Below are positions 54,285 through 63,145 of a stretch of DNA of 64,000 nucleotides, piece after piece; the stretch's first letter is position 1; every line of letters starts with the position of its first letter. The notes under the pieces were generated by a model. It ran no database searches and was not told the DNA's origin. It saw only the letters and a list, made by a program, of their open reading frames with translations. Both the position numbers and the translations under genes were made by a program. The stretch comes from Flavobacterium sp. 140616W15 (GTDB lineage Bacteria > Bacteroidota > Bacteroidia > Flavobacteriales > Flavobacteriaceae), in the NCBI RefSeq assembly GCF_003668995.1, contig NZ_CP033068.1, forward strand, positions 4,774,001-4,838,000, in the 5' to 3' direction.

Positions 54285-54364
54285 ACTAAAGTGTTATATA
54301 TGTGCGTAATAGAAGCAAATTTACAAAAAAAAATGATTTAAAAGAATCATTTGCTAAATGTTTT

Positions 54365-55618
54365 TTAGTTAATGATATTCAGTGAGTTAGCGGATCCTTT
54401 TCCGATTACATGATCATAACGGTCACTATTCTCACGATAATAAACCAGTATGGTGTATTCATTCTCGGTTTGATAAAAATTACCATCAATTGCATTTTCA
54501 AAATCGATCACCCCTTTTTTATCAGCTATTTGATATTGATAATTAGTAAATCCTTGTTTTATCATTATTGCTTTTTCATAGACTCCTTTTTCTGTATTGT
54601 AGTCCATTTTATTCTCAGGAGTTAAGCTGTAATTATCAAACATTCCATTAACATAAATGTCTTTATTGAGTCGGAAAGCAGGTGCCGAAAGGGTGAAGTA
54701 AACCCAAGCATAATCAGCTTCGATCTCATTATTTGTTGCGTTTATATTTTTTACAAGAAAGTTACCATTTATGTCTGGATAGTTGGTGTAAGGAAAGTTT
54801 CCTCGCGCTTGGTTAGTATATAGATAAGAATTGTATATGTCTTTGCTTGAATCAACTCTTCCCACATTGTTACCTGCGTTGCGAATGTCTTTATTTTCAA
54901 AATATAGAAATTCGTTTCCTGCCCAAAATTGAGTTTCATCATTGTATTTATATATTAAGTCATTCCCGATGGTATATTGTGGCGGAATGTTTTTTATTGC
55001 AGTATTGAAATTGCCATTTTGTAATAAAAGAACTTTTACATTTTGTAAAGGAGTTTGAAAGTTAAGAGAGCTAGATTTTATAGAAAAATCTAAATTATGC
55101 TTATGTTCAATATTGTTTACTGTTCGGCTTCTTTTTACCTGTGCAGGTACAGTAACTAAATTTTCGTACACAATAAACTTTCTAGAAAAAACCACTTCTT
55201 TATCTTCATTCAGAATTTTGAGAATGTAATTACCTGTAATCAATATATGAGTGAATTGATTAGGGAAAGAGAGTTTATAGTGTGAGTATATTTGTAGTGT
55301 GTTGAATGAGTTAATGTAATTAGTGATCCTCTGGCCATCAAATCCTTGTAGATATTCTGTTTTTGGAATATTTGAAGGAATCCAATTATAGTCACAGTGC
55401 GTTATTTCGTAGTAATAATCGGCTTCATTACCAAAAAGGTCATCAAATTGCAATTGAATCTCACTTCCTAATTCGAATATTGGAACAATATTTTGTCCGC
55501 TTTGTACAAAAGAAACAGTCTTTATATTATAGGGAGGGGCAATTTCAGATTGTACTTGGGCTTTTGCCGAAGTAAAAATAAGAAGGAGAACTAATTTTCG
55601 GAAGATAGATTTTAGCAT
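54365..55618 (-). CDS. DUF5103 / type IX secretion Plug-type protein
   Basis: A 417-residue exported protein (signal peptide residues 1-20, ending AKAQ). It opens EIAPPYNIKTVSFVQSGQ and carries LQFDDLFGNEADYYYEITHCDYNW and QGFDGQRITNYINSFNTL, recalled as DUF5103 signatures. In Flavobacterium johnsoniae a DUF5103 protein is the Plug that closes the SprA translocon of the type IX secretion system from the periplasmic side. This protein is therefore a likely T9SS component, although no other T9SS gene is in the window. It starts at ATG 55618, 63 bases downstream of the SNF2 gene stop. Confidence 0.85.
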   Translation of the reverse strand: MLKSIFRKLVLLLIFTSAKAQVQSEIAPPYNIKTVSFVQSGQNIVPIFELGSEIQLQFDDLFGNEADYYYEITHCDYNWIPSNIPKTEYLQGFDGQRITNYINSFNTLQIYSHYKLSFPNQFTHILITGNYILKILNEDKEVVFSRKFIVYENLVTVPAQVKRSRTVNNIEHKHNLDFSIKSSSLNFQTPLQNVKVLLLQNGNFNTAIKNIPPQYTIGNDLIYKYNDETQFWAGNEFLYFENKDIRNAGNNVGRVDSSKDIYNSYLYTNQARGNFPYTNYPDINGNFLVKNINATNNEIEADYAWVYFTLSAPAFRLNKDIYVNGMFDNYSLTPENKMDYNTEKGVYEKAIMIKQGFTNYQYQIADKKGVIDFENAIDGNFYQTENEYTILVYYRENSDRYDHVIGKGSANSLNIIN

Positions 55619-55681
55619 AATATATTACGTTGCAAAAATGTAAATATAGGAATTTTATATAACGAAAAATGGGCCTATTTG

Positions 55682-58591
55682 TTAAGAACCTAATATATAT
55701 TCTAAATTAATTTCGATTTCGTCGTTAATATAGCTTTCTTCTAATAGTGAATCTGATAGTAGTTTTTTGTTTTCTTGCAGTTTAATTATTTTTTCTTCAA
55801 CCGTATTTTTTGAAATAAATCGAATGACATTTACTTTATTTAATTGTCCAATTCTATGAGCTCTACCTACTCCTTGTTTTTCAGCAAAAGGATTCCACCA
55901 TGGATCTAAGAATAAAACATAAGAAGCTTTGGTGATATTTAAACCAACGCCACCTGCTTTGAGTGAAATAAAAAATAACAAAGGATTTTCATTTTCCTGA
56001 AACAGATTTACTTGCTGTTCTCTTTTCTTAGCAGGAGTTTCACCTGTTATCTCGCAAAAATCTATTTTGTTCTCTTTACACCAAGTTGTATAAAAACTCA
56101 AATTGGTAACAAATGAACTAAAAATGATGGTTTTTTGTTTCCCTTTTACTAAAGTTTCTAGATAGTTTGTAACTGCATTATATTTCCCAGAATCAATTTC
56201 TGATTCCTGATCTACCATTTTAGGATGATTACTCAGTTGTCTTAACTTCATCAACGTATTGATGATGCTAATTTTGTCTGGACCGGAGCCATCTGTTTTT
56301 AATAAAAAATTACGAGCTTTTGATTTTTCTTTTTCATATAATTTCTCCTGTTCAGGATCCATGTCGCAATAATAAATCTGCTCTGTTAATTCTGGTAAGT
56401 CTTTTAATACCTGTTCTTTGGTTCTTCTTAAAATGTAAGGCTGAATAAGATTTTTTAGCTCAGTTAAACTATCTTCATCTTGCTTTTTCTCAATCGGGAT
56501 TTTGAAATTTTCCGCAAAGAAATTATAACTACCCAAAATATCAGGATTTATAAATTGCATTTGCGACCACAAATCGTCTAATGAGTTTTCGATAGGTGTA
56601 CCACTTAGAGCTATTTTATGTTCTGTGTTTATTTTATTAATCGCTTTAAAAATTTTAGAATTTTTATTTTTGATGTATTGACTTTCGTCCAAAATTAAAT
56701 AGCGAAAATTATACTTTTCTAAAATTGCAATATCACGGTGAATGATGCTGTAACTAGTGAAAATCAAATCGGATGATTCTAATCTACTCGCTAATAGTTT
56801 TCTGTCGTTACCAACATACTGCATTTTTGAAAAATGCGGTGTGAATTTCTGAGATTCATTATACCAGTTAAAAACCAATGAAGAAGGTAGAACAATCAAG
56901 GTTTTTAAAGGATCTCTTTCAATAACGGTTTCGTTTTGAAACAAATCAAAATTGGTGGTTTTGGTTGTAAATCCTAGCTGTTCCTGAACGGCAACTAATA
57001 CAGCCAAAGTTTGTAACGTTTTTCCAAGTCCCATATCGTCAGCCAGACAAGCCCCTAAATTGGAGTTAAAATGACTCAAAAGCCATTTGACACCATCAAT
57101 TTGATAGGGTCTTAAAGTAGCTTTTAACAAATCAGAAGAGGCGTATTCAGCTTTAAGAATAGGGTTTACATCGTTTTTGATTTCCGGAATTGCATCCAAA
57201 GCCGCAAAATTACTTTTACGCAAAAGAAGATTTCCATTTTCTGTTCTGGCTAATTTTGCCAGCGAGCTATATTTACTGAGCCATTCTAATGGAATCAAAA
57301 AATAGTTTCCGTCAGGCAATAAAAAGAGCCTTTCTTTGCTTTTTATATTCGGAATAATTTCACTAAAATTGATAGTGAAATTTCCAATTGTAAGGATTAT
57401 TTTGATGTCAAACCAATCTTCTTTTGTTTCTCCTTTTGAAGCCGAAATGGTATGACTTTCTGTGATGATTTCTTTGCTTTCCAGTTGAAGTTTTTCAATT
57501 GTAAAACCTAAACTTTCTAGCTCTTCTTTCCGATTAATAACCAATTGAATATTAGTATAAGGATCATGAGCTTCAGTGTCAGTGTTCCATCCAAACAATT
57601 CATTTTTAATTTTTATGAAACCAATTTCAAGTAGTTTTTCGGTATATAAAACTTCGTCAGGACTTCGTTTAAACTGAATTATTTTTGGTTCATTAGCAAT
57701 GCTGAAATCAACAAATGTATGTGTGTTTTTAGTTTTATTGGCATCAAATAAATAGCCATTATAGTCGAAATAAAGGTTGAGATAGTAGCAGTTTTTAAAG
57801 AAATCATAAACGGGTTGAATCGTACAAGAAATAATTTTATCACGAAGTTCAATTTCAAAACCAGTTGCTCCAATGTCAGTTTTTTTAGCTATTTCAGGAA
57901 TGAAATTTTTAAAATAATCATCAACTAATCTTGAAGGGATTTCGATTGATTTTTTCTTTAAAAAAGGGGTGAGCTTTTTAGAATTCAACTCCTTTAGTTG
58001 TCCTAGTTTTTTATCAATAATTAACCAGCTTGGTTCGTCTAATAGTATGTCGACACTACTATTCATGGGTGAAAAAGTAGTGTTGTTTTCTTTTAAAGAT
58101 AGGGTATATGTAATTCCTTCTGAGTGTTTGTCAAATTGAATTTGAGGTTCAAAATCTAGAGGTTCGATACTAATTCGGGAGCGATAAAAATCCTTTTCAA
58201 CTCCCATGTTAATTGATAAAGGAAATTGTTCTTTTACAATTAGCGTGTAAAAGGTGTTTAGATTTAGTTGTAAATGCTGGCGAATTGCAAAATCAATTTT
58301 GGAATCTTTTTGTAAATCCGTAATTATTTTTGCTGATTTGATTTTTGCACTAAATTTCTTGAAAATAAATTCAGGCTTTAATGCTTCACAAGCAGTTAGT
58401 ATTTTTTGTGTATTTGAGTCTAAATCTTCGAAAACAATTCCGAAACTTTCTAGAACGCCTGTTGTTGCTTTTTTGTTTAAATATCTAATTTCATCGGTGT
58501 TTTCAATGATATAAGCGGTTGGGATATAAGTATTCAGATTTTTTTCAAAACTGATGTCAAAACAAAATTGAAATAATTTAGAAGGTTGCAA
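55682..58591 (-). CDS. SNF2-family DEAD/DEAH-box helicase
   Basis: A 969-residue ATP-dependent DNA translocase. The C-terminal half carries the helicase core: motif I DDMGLGKT at about residues 516-523, motif II DESQ at about 634, SGTPIENSLDDLW (III), and motif VI near WWNPFAEKQGVGRAHRIGQ. The N-terminal 450 residues are a long region found in bacterial SNF2 proteins of the HepA/YwqA type but of unknown function. Such enzymes act with RNA polymerase recycling or DNA repair; the specific role here is unknown. The frame is intact along 2.9 kb. No restriction-modification or DISARM-type partner is adjacent, so a defence role is not supported. Confidence 0.93.
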   Translation of the reverse strand: MQPSKLFQFCFDISFEKNLNTYIPTAYIIENTDEIRYLNKKATTGVLESFGIVFEDLDSNTQKILTACEALKPEFIFKKFSAKIKSAKIITDLQKDSKIDFAIRQHLQLNLNTFYTLIVKEQFPLSINMGVEKDFYRSRISIEPLDFEPQIQFDKHSEGITYTLSLKENNTTFSPMNSSVDILLDEPSWLIIDKKLGQLKELNSKKLTPFLKKKSIEIPSRLVDDYFKNFIPEIAKKTDIGATGFEIELRDKIISCTIQPVYDFFKNCYYLNLYFDYNGYLFDANKTKNTHTFVDFSIANEPKIIQFKRSPDEVLYTEKLLEIGFIKIKNELFGWNTDTEAHDPYTNIQLVINRKEELESLGFTIEKLQLESKEIITESHTISASKGETKEDWFDIKIILTIGNFTINFSEIIPNIKSKERLFLLPDGNYFLIPLEWLSKYSSLAKLARTENGNLLLRKSNFAALDAIPEIKNDVNPILKAEYASSDLLKATLRPYQIDGVKWLLSHFNSNLGACLADDMGLGKTLQTLAVLVAVQEQLGFTTKTTNFDLFQNETVIERDPLKTLIVLPSSLVFNWYNESQKFTPHFSKMQYVGNDRKLLASRLESSDLIFTSYSIIHRDIAILEKYNFRYLILDESQYIKNKNSKIFKAINKINTEHKIALSGTPIENSLDDLWSQMQFINPDILGSYNFFAENFKIPIEKKQDEDSLTELKNLIQPYILRRTKEQVLKDLPELTEQIYYCDMDPEQEKLYEKEKSKARNFLLKTDGSGPDKISIINTLMKLRQLSNHPKMVDQESEIDSGKYNAVTNYLETLVKGKQKTIIFSSFVTNLSFYTTWCKENKIDFCEITGETPAKKREQQVNLFQENENPLLFFISLKAGGVGLNITKASYVLFLDPWWNPFAEKQGVGRAHRIGQLNKVNVIRFISKNTVEEKIIKLQENKKLLSDSLLEESYINDEIEINLEYILGS

Positions 58592-58637
58592 GATTGTAGG
58601 TTTGGTTTGGTTGTAATTTGAGGACTTGTATAAAATT

Positions 58638-58675
58638 AAAAAGTTTTCAAATTATTGCTATTTTGAAAACTTTTT
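58638..58675 (-). terminator. terminator behind the methyltransferase gene
   Basis: Perfect 14-bp stem AAAAAGTTTTCAAA (58638-58651) against TTTGAAAACTTTTT (58662-58675); T-rich on the minus strand. Confidence 0.8.
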
Positions 58676-58708
58676 AAATGTGATTGTATCACTTGAAGAA
58701 AAGACTAT

Positions 58709-59482
58709 TTAGTTTTCCTGTTTAAAGCAAAGCGGGATAATTTCTCCTTTGGCTAAACAATATTTTTCGACTAGCTCTGGAGCTATTTTATTGGTGTAAT
58801 CCTCTTCGATTACGATAAAGCCAATGCTTCTTAATTTATCAAAATAATCACGGCCATAAATACGTACATGATCATATTGTCCGAATATCTTAGCACGTTC
58901 TTTTTGGTCTGTAATAGTGTCATCTGCAAAAGTAACTGCTCTAGATAAATCTTGTGGGATTTGTAAAACTGCCATTCCTCCAGGTTTTAAAACACGAAAC
59001 AATTCCTGCATCGCTTTGGTGTCATCCGGAATGTGTTCTAAAACATGATTACATAAGATAACGTCATATTCATTATCCTTAAAAGGTAAATTGCATATAT
59101 CTGCTTTAACATCTGCTAAAGGTGAAAATAAGTCAGTTGTTGTGTAATCAAGATTTTTTTGCTTGCGAAATAGTTTGTAAAAAGCTTGTTCGGGAGCAAA
59201 GTGCAATACTTTTTTTGGTGCTGTAAAGAAATCAGTTTGATCGTTCAGGTATAGCCATAACAAACGGTGTCTTTCTAAAGATAGAGTACTTGGTGAAAGT
59301 ACATTGTTACGTTGTTTTCCGTATCCGTAAGGCAAAAAACTTTTAAAACTTCTCCCATCAATAGGATCAGTAAATTTATCTCCTTTTAATGAAAAGGCTA
59401 AAATAGGACGTGCCACATAACTCAAACGAATTAATAATGGACGTGGAATGGTATTAAGAACTAGTTTGAAAAGTTTCTTCAC
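58709..59482 (-). CDS. class I SAM-dependent methyltransferase
   Basis: From GTG 59482 (MKKLFKLVLNTIPRPLLIRL) a 257-residue protein. The methyltransferase core shows KKVLHFAPEQAFYKLFRK, TTDLFSPLADVKADICNLPF, VILCNHVLEHIPDDTKAMQELFRVLKPGG and GRDYFDKL, a Methyltransf_11-type domain; the first motif departs from the usual ExGxG. The upstream frame reaches 59521 but runs through the CACGAATT repeat, so that start is spurious. Substrate unknown; small molecule or sugar methylation fits the type. The promoter is separated from the coding region only by the inverted-repeat cassette. Confidence 0.85.
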   Translation of the reverse strand: MKKLFKLVLNTIPRPLLIRLSYVARPILAFSLKGDKFTDPIDGRSFKSFLPYGYGKQRNNVLSPSTLSLERHRLLWLYLNDQTDFFTAPKKVLHFAPEQAFYKLFRKQKNLDYTTTDLFSPLADVKADICNLPFKDNEYDVILCNHVLEHIPDDTKAMQELFRVLKPGGMAVLQIPQDLSRAVTFADDTITDQKERAKIFGQYDHVRIYGRDYFDKLRSIGFIVIEEDYTNKIAPELVEKYCLAKGEIIPLCFKQEN

Positions 59483-59497
59483 TGTTAAATAGATTTG

Positions 59498-59516
59498 AAC
59501 ACGAATTTCACGAATT
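59498..59516. repeat. left inverted repeat of the GxxExxY cassette
   Basis: AACACGAATTTCACGAATT, the exact reverse complement of 59978-59996. The CACGAATT unit is repeated twice inside and a third time just beyond (near 59519). Confidence 0.9.
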
Positions 59517-59563
59517 GGCACGAATTAATGTGATGGTGAAATTTCACGAACCTTTGATTGGGA

Positions 59564-59940
59564 TTAAAGTATTATTCTTTTATATTTAAGGCTATCTTCT
59601 CCAAAATTGACTAGTAATCCTAATTTATTTTGAGAAGCCGCTAGGTAATTTAATGTTTGTCTGATTTCACTCGTCGTTAGTGCTGTAATTGCTTTTAGCT
59701 CTAAAATAATTTCATTGAAAAAACAAAATCTGCAAAATAATAACTTGGCAGTATGATTTCCTTATAAGCGATATTATATTTTAATTCTCGATCATAAGGA
59801 ATTTGATTTTTTTGAAACTCATATTCTAAAGCATCACCATAAACTTTTTCACTGTGTCCTTTGCCTAAAATTTTATGGACTTCCATACAGATTCCTATTA
59901 TTTTATAAGACTCTTCTTTTAGATATAATTCATTCATCAT
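59564..59940 (-). pseudogene. GxxExxY protein gene, apparent frameshift
   Basis: From ATG 59940 (MMNELYLKEESYKIIG) the protein reads EVHKILGKGHSEKVYGDALE, the GxxExxY signature (GKGHSEKVY), then ELKYNIAYKEIILPSYYFADFV. The frame breaks in the six-base A run at 59718-59723 (six T on the coding strand). One more T gives VFFNEIILELKAITALTTSE, NYLAASQNKLGLLVNFG and a stop at 59564, about 125 residues, the usual family size. The D and ExK residues after the break fit a PD-(D/E)XK-like nuclease fold suggested for the family. Function unknown; members are often found in non-coding or intervening-sequence contexts. The gene is enclosed by the inverted repeats. Confidence 0.85.
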
Positions 59941-59977
59941 TATCAGTGAAATTTTTAACAAAAGCTTTATTCGTGAA

Positions 59978-59996
59978 AATTCGTGAAATTCGTGTT
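59978..59996. repeat. right inverted repeat of the GxxExxY cassette
   Basis: AATTCGTGAAATTCGTGTT, perfect inverse of 59498-59516. It overlaps the map stop codon (59995-59997) by two bases, and a third ATTCGTG unit lies at 59969-59975. Confidence 0.9.
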
Positions 59997-60813
59997 ATAA
60001 TATCAAAGGCACTTTTCTGAATTCATCTTCTTCGTTGCTCTCGATTCCTAGTGCTTTATAGATGTACTGGAAAGTGGATAAGATTTCTGGTTTACCATCG
60101 ATTAAAGCTACATCATGTTCAAAATGCGCACTTGGTTTACCGTCAGCTGTTGTAATTGTCCAGCCATCTTTATGTTGTTTTATGTTTCTTGTTCCCAGGT
60201 TAATCATTGGTTCAATAGCAACAACCATTCCTTCTACAAAAAGTTTTCCTCTTCCTTTTTTACCATAATTTGGCATTTCAGGATCTTCGTGCATTTTTTG
60301 CCCAAGTCCATGTCCAACAAGTTCACGAACAACTCCGTATCCATGTGCTTCGGTATATTTTTGTATTGCACTTCCAACATCTTCTACACGGTTTCCTGCT
60401 TTAAATTCACGGATTCCAACATATAAAGATTCTTTGGTAACTTGTAGTAATTTTTTAACTTCTGGAGCAACTTCTCCTATTTCAAAGCTATAGGCATGAT
60501 CTCCATGATAGCCGTTTTTGTATGCACCACAGTCTACCGAGATAACATCACCGCTTTTTAAAGGAGTGTTATTTGGAATACCGTGAACAACTTGTGAATT
60601 TGGACTCATACAAAGTGAGTTTGGGAAGTCATATAAACCTAAAAAGCTTGGAACTGCACCGTGATCACGAATGAATTCTTCGGCTAGTTTATCAAGATAT
60701 AATGTGGTAACTCCTTCTTTTATCTCAGAAGCAATCATTCCTAATGTTTTTGATACGATTAAGGCACTTTCGCGCATTAATTCTATTTCTTCACGTGATT
60801 TTACAATAATCAT
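59995..60813 (-). CDS. map: type I methionine aminopeptidase
   Basis: A 272-residue enzyme that removes the initiator methionine from new proteins. The pita-bread fold metal ligands are in VISVDCGAYKNGYHGDHA (two Asp), GHGLGQKMHEDPEMPNYG (His and Glu region), and the C-terminal FEHDVALID. The start is ATG 60813 (MIIVKSREEIELMRESALI). The reverse-strand TACTTTTG at 60834-60841 may be its -7 box. Its stop codon abuts the right inverted repeat of the GxxExxY cassette. Confidence 0.96.
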   Translation of the reverse strand: MIIVKSREEIELMRESALIVSKTLGMIASEIKEGVTTLYLDKLAEEFIRDHGAVPSFLGLYDFPNSLCMSPNSQVVHGIPNNTPLKSGDVISVDCGAYKNGYHGDHAYSFEIGEVAPEVKKLLQVTKESLYVGIREFKAGNRVEDVGSAIQKYTEAHGYGVVRELVGHGLGQKMHEDPEMPNYGKKGRGKLFVEGMVVAIEPMINLGTRNIKQHKDGWTITTADGKPSAHFEHDVALIDGKPEILSTFQYIYKALGIESNEEDEFRKVPLIL

Positions 60814-61012
60814 AATTTCGGATTTTCAGTTGGCAAAAGTACAATTTTAATATTATTTTCTTTAAATAGCTTTTGTATTTAATTATATCATTTATAATTA
60901 GATTTAATAGCAGTCTATAAATATATAGAAAGTTTGTAAAATTATCTTATTAAAATGAAAACAGTTGTTGAAACAATTGAATAAATTAGCTTATTAATTA
61001 ATCCTTCCTATT

Positions 61013-62257
61013 ATGAAAAGCATTAATAACCAAGATGGAATAAGCAAATCGGTTGGTTTGATAAAGATGAAAAGATTTGCGTTGGGTGTATTGGGTGTAG
61101 CTGTAGTTCTTTTTCTAATTTCAATTTACTTTAAAATAGGATGGCTCAAAGCTTTTAGCGAAGCGGCTATGGTTGGTGGAATTGCAGATTGGTTTGCGAT
61201 AGTAGCTTTATTCAGGCATCCTTTGGGTTTGCCAATTCCACATACGGCTTTGATACCTAATAATAAAGATACTATTGGTCAAAATTTAGGAACTTTTGTT
61301 TCAGATGAGTTCTTGATAAAAGATAAATTAGAAGCGAAAATCGAGCAGTTTAATTTTGCTGAAAAAGCAGCTAATTGGCTTTCTGAAAAAAACAATGCAA
61401 ATACAATTGCTTGTTTGATTATTGAAGATGTAATTCCTGGTATTTTAAAAACGATTGTTGATGAGGATGTTCAGAAGTTTGTTCAAGTAAAATTTGAAGC
61501 TAAATTACAAGAAATAAACTTTGGAGAATGGATTGCGATTGGATTGGAGTCTTTGAGCAAAAGTGAAAAGCAAGAGCAATTAATTTCTAATGTGCTAAAA
61601 ATACTTACTGAAGAATTGCAGAATAATAGAGATGTGATTCGTGAAAAAGTAAATGAATCTACACCTTGGTATACGCTCGGAGTAGCAGATAAAAAAATTG
61701 CAGACGGTATTTTTAATGGACTCTACGAGTTTATAGATGAAGCAAAACATACGGATAGTGGTATTCGAAGAAAAATAAATACTTATGTTCTTAATTTTAT
61801 TTCTGAATTGAATAATTCACCAGAGTTGCAACAAAAAGTAAATGATTTAGTGATTGAGTTTGCTCATAAAAAAGAAGTGATAGAATATATTAGCGCTATA
61901 TGGAGTCAGATAAAAGATGCAATTGCTACCGATTTAGAAAAGAAAGATGATTCTAAAATAAAAAACAGAATTATTAGTATGATTCAGAATTTCGGAATCA
62001 GTATAAAAAGTGATCCGGTAATGTTGGGCAAAATAAATGATTTTGTAAAAATAGATTTGCTAGGTATTCTTCTGAAAAATAAACAAATGATTGGTGATCT
62101 GATAGCTTCGTCAGTAAAGAGCTGGGATAAGGAAGAAATTTCTAATAAGCTAGAATTAGAAATAGGCAAAGATCTTCAATTTATACGTATTAATGGAACT
62201 GTGGTAGGAGGGTTTGTAGGTCTTTTAATTTATTTTGTAGAGCATATTATTACTTAA
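61013..62257 (+). CDS. DUF445 membrane protein
   Basis: A 414-residue protein with a membrane segment at about residues 21-42, the DUF445 signature FSEAAMVGGIADWFAIVALFRHPLGLPIPHTALIPNNKD just behind it, a long helical middle (EELQNNRDVIREKVNES, IRRKINTYVLNFISELN), and a final membrane helix (GFVGLLIYFVEHI). DUF445 proteins, including YheB/YjiN-like members, are inner-membrane proteins of unknown function. It starts at ATG 61013 and its stop runs directly into the terminator stem that was later split by the IS3 insertion. Confidence 0.88.
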   Translation: MKSINNQDGISKSVGLIKMKRFALGVLGVAVVLFLISIYFKIGWLKAFSEAAMVGGIADWFAIVALFRHPLGLPIPHTALIPNNKDTIGQNLGTFVSDEFLIKDKLEAKIEQFNFAEKAANWLSEKNNANTIACLIIEDVIPGILKTIVDEDVQKFVQVKFEAKLQEINFGEWIAIGLESLSKSEKQEQLISNVLKILTEELQNNRDVIREKVNESTPWYTLGVADKKIADGIFNGLYEFIDEAKHTDSGIRRKINTYVLNFISELNNSPELQQKVNDLVIEFAHKKEVIEYISAIWSQIKDAIATDLEKKDDSKIKNRIISMIQNFGISIKSDPVMLGKINDFVKIDLLGILLKNKQMIGDLIASSVKSWDKEEISNKLELEIGKDLQFIRINGTVVGGFVGLLIYFVEHIIT

Positions 62258-62270
62258 AAAAAGAGACAAG
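62258..62270. terminator. left half of a terminator split by the IS3 element
   Basis: AAAAAGAGACAAG here and CTTGTCTCTTTTT at 63723-63735 are perfect 13-base inverted repeats. Removing the IS3 element and one target copy places them eight bases apart as a strong hairpin behind the DUF445 and TolC-type genes. Confidence 0.85.
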
Positions 62271-62274
62271 CCGT

Positions 62275-62277
62275 AAG
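62275..62277. repeat. target-site duplication, left copy
   Basis: AAG immediately before the left end of the IS3 element; the matching copy is at 63719-63721. Three bases is a usual IS3-family duplication length. Confidence 0.75.
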
Positions 62278-62311
62278 TAGACTGCACCCAAAAGTTTAGA
62301 CAAATTTATAA

Positions 62312-63145
62312 TTAATTTTGATAATGATGAGCTCGATATTGTATCGGGCTCATTCCTTTTAAATTCAGTTTGATTCTTTCATTATTGTAATATTTTATAT
62401 ATTCTATAATTTCCTTTTTTAGATGATTTATGTCTTTAAATTTCATAATATAAAATAGTTCTGATTTTAATATGCCAAAGAAATTTTCTATAACTGCATT
62501 GTCTAAGCAGTTTCCTTTTCTTGACATACTCTGCACTAATCCTTTCTCCTTCAAAAGCTGATGATATCGCTTCATTTGATACTGCCAGCCTTGATCGGAG
62601 TGTAATATTAAATTAGTATCATTTGATATTCTTCGAAAAGACTTTTTAAGCATATTGGTGATTTGATTAAAATTTGGTCTTTCAGATAAATCATAACTTA
62701 TTATTTCCCCATTGAAAAGATCAATTATAGGTGATAAGTACAATTTATTACCTGAGATATTAAACTCAGTTACATCGGTAGCCCATTTTTGATTGGGTTT
62801 ATCAGCCTTAAAATTGCGCTGCAATATATTAGGAGCTATCTTTCCTTGTTCTCCTTTATATGATCTGTACTTCTTGATTCTGATTAAACTTTTTAATCCT
62901 AAAATTTTCATCAATCGCAACACTGTCTTGTGATTAATTAAAATTCCTTTTTGCCTGATTAATAAAGTAATACGCCTGTAACCTAATCTACCCTTATGAT
63001 GATTGTAAATCTGTTTAATCAAATCTTTAACATCTTTGTATTTATCAATTACTTGACTTCTTTTTTCATAGTAATAATAAGTACTTCTAACCATGTTCGT
63101 ACAATTTAGCAAGAGGTCTAAATCATATTTATGCCTTAGTTCCAT
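62312..63145 (-). CDS. IS3-family transposase OrfB (DDE integrase)
   Basis: A 277-residue integrase-like transposase. The N-terminal helix-turn-helix region (GRLGYRRITLLIRQKGILIN) is followed by the rve domain: WATDVTEF with the first Asp, HSDQGWQY with the second Asp, and NCLDNAVIENFFGILKSELFY with the Glu, giving the DDE triad. It ends YYNNERIKLNLKGMSPIQYR, typical of IS3. Its ATG overlaps the orfA stop as TAATG on the minus strand. It catalyses strand transfer, either as OrfB or as an OrfAB fusion made by frameshifting; no clear A6G slip site was found, though AAAACAAAAGG precedes the stop. Confidence 0.93.
   Translation of the reverse strand: MELRHKYDLDLLLNCTNMVRSTYYYYEKRSQVIDKYKDVKDLIKQIYNHHKGRLGYRRITLLIRQKGILINHKTVLRLMKILGLKSLIRIKKYRSYKGEQGKIAPNILQRNFKADKPNQKWATDVTEFNISGNKLYLSPIIDLFNGEIISYDLSERPNFNQITNMLKKSFRRISNDTNLILHSDQGWQYQMKRYHQLLKEKGLVQSMSRKGNCLDNAVIENFFGILKSELFYIMKFKDINHLKKEIIEYIKYYNNERIKLNLKGMSPIQYRAHHYQN

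Noticed and set aside
55682..58591. SNF2 helicase as part of a phage-defence island
   Set aside because: No methyltransferase-nuclease partner of DISARM, no restriction genes and no phospholipase-D protein are adjacent; the neighbours are housekeeping or secretion genes.
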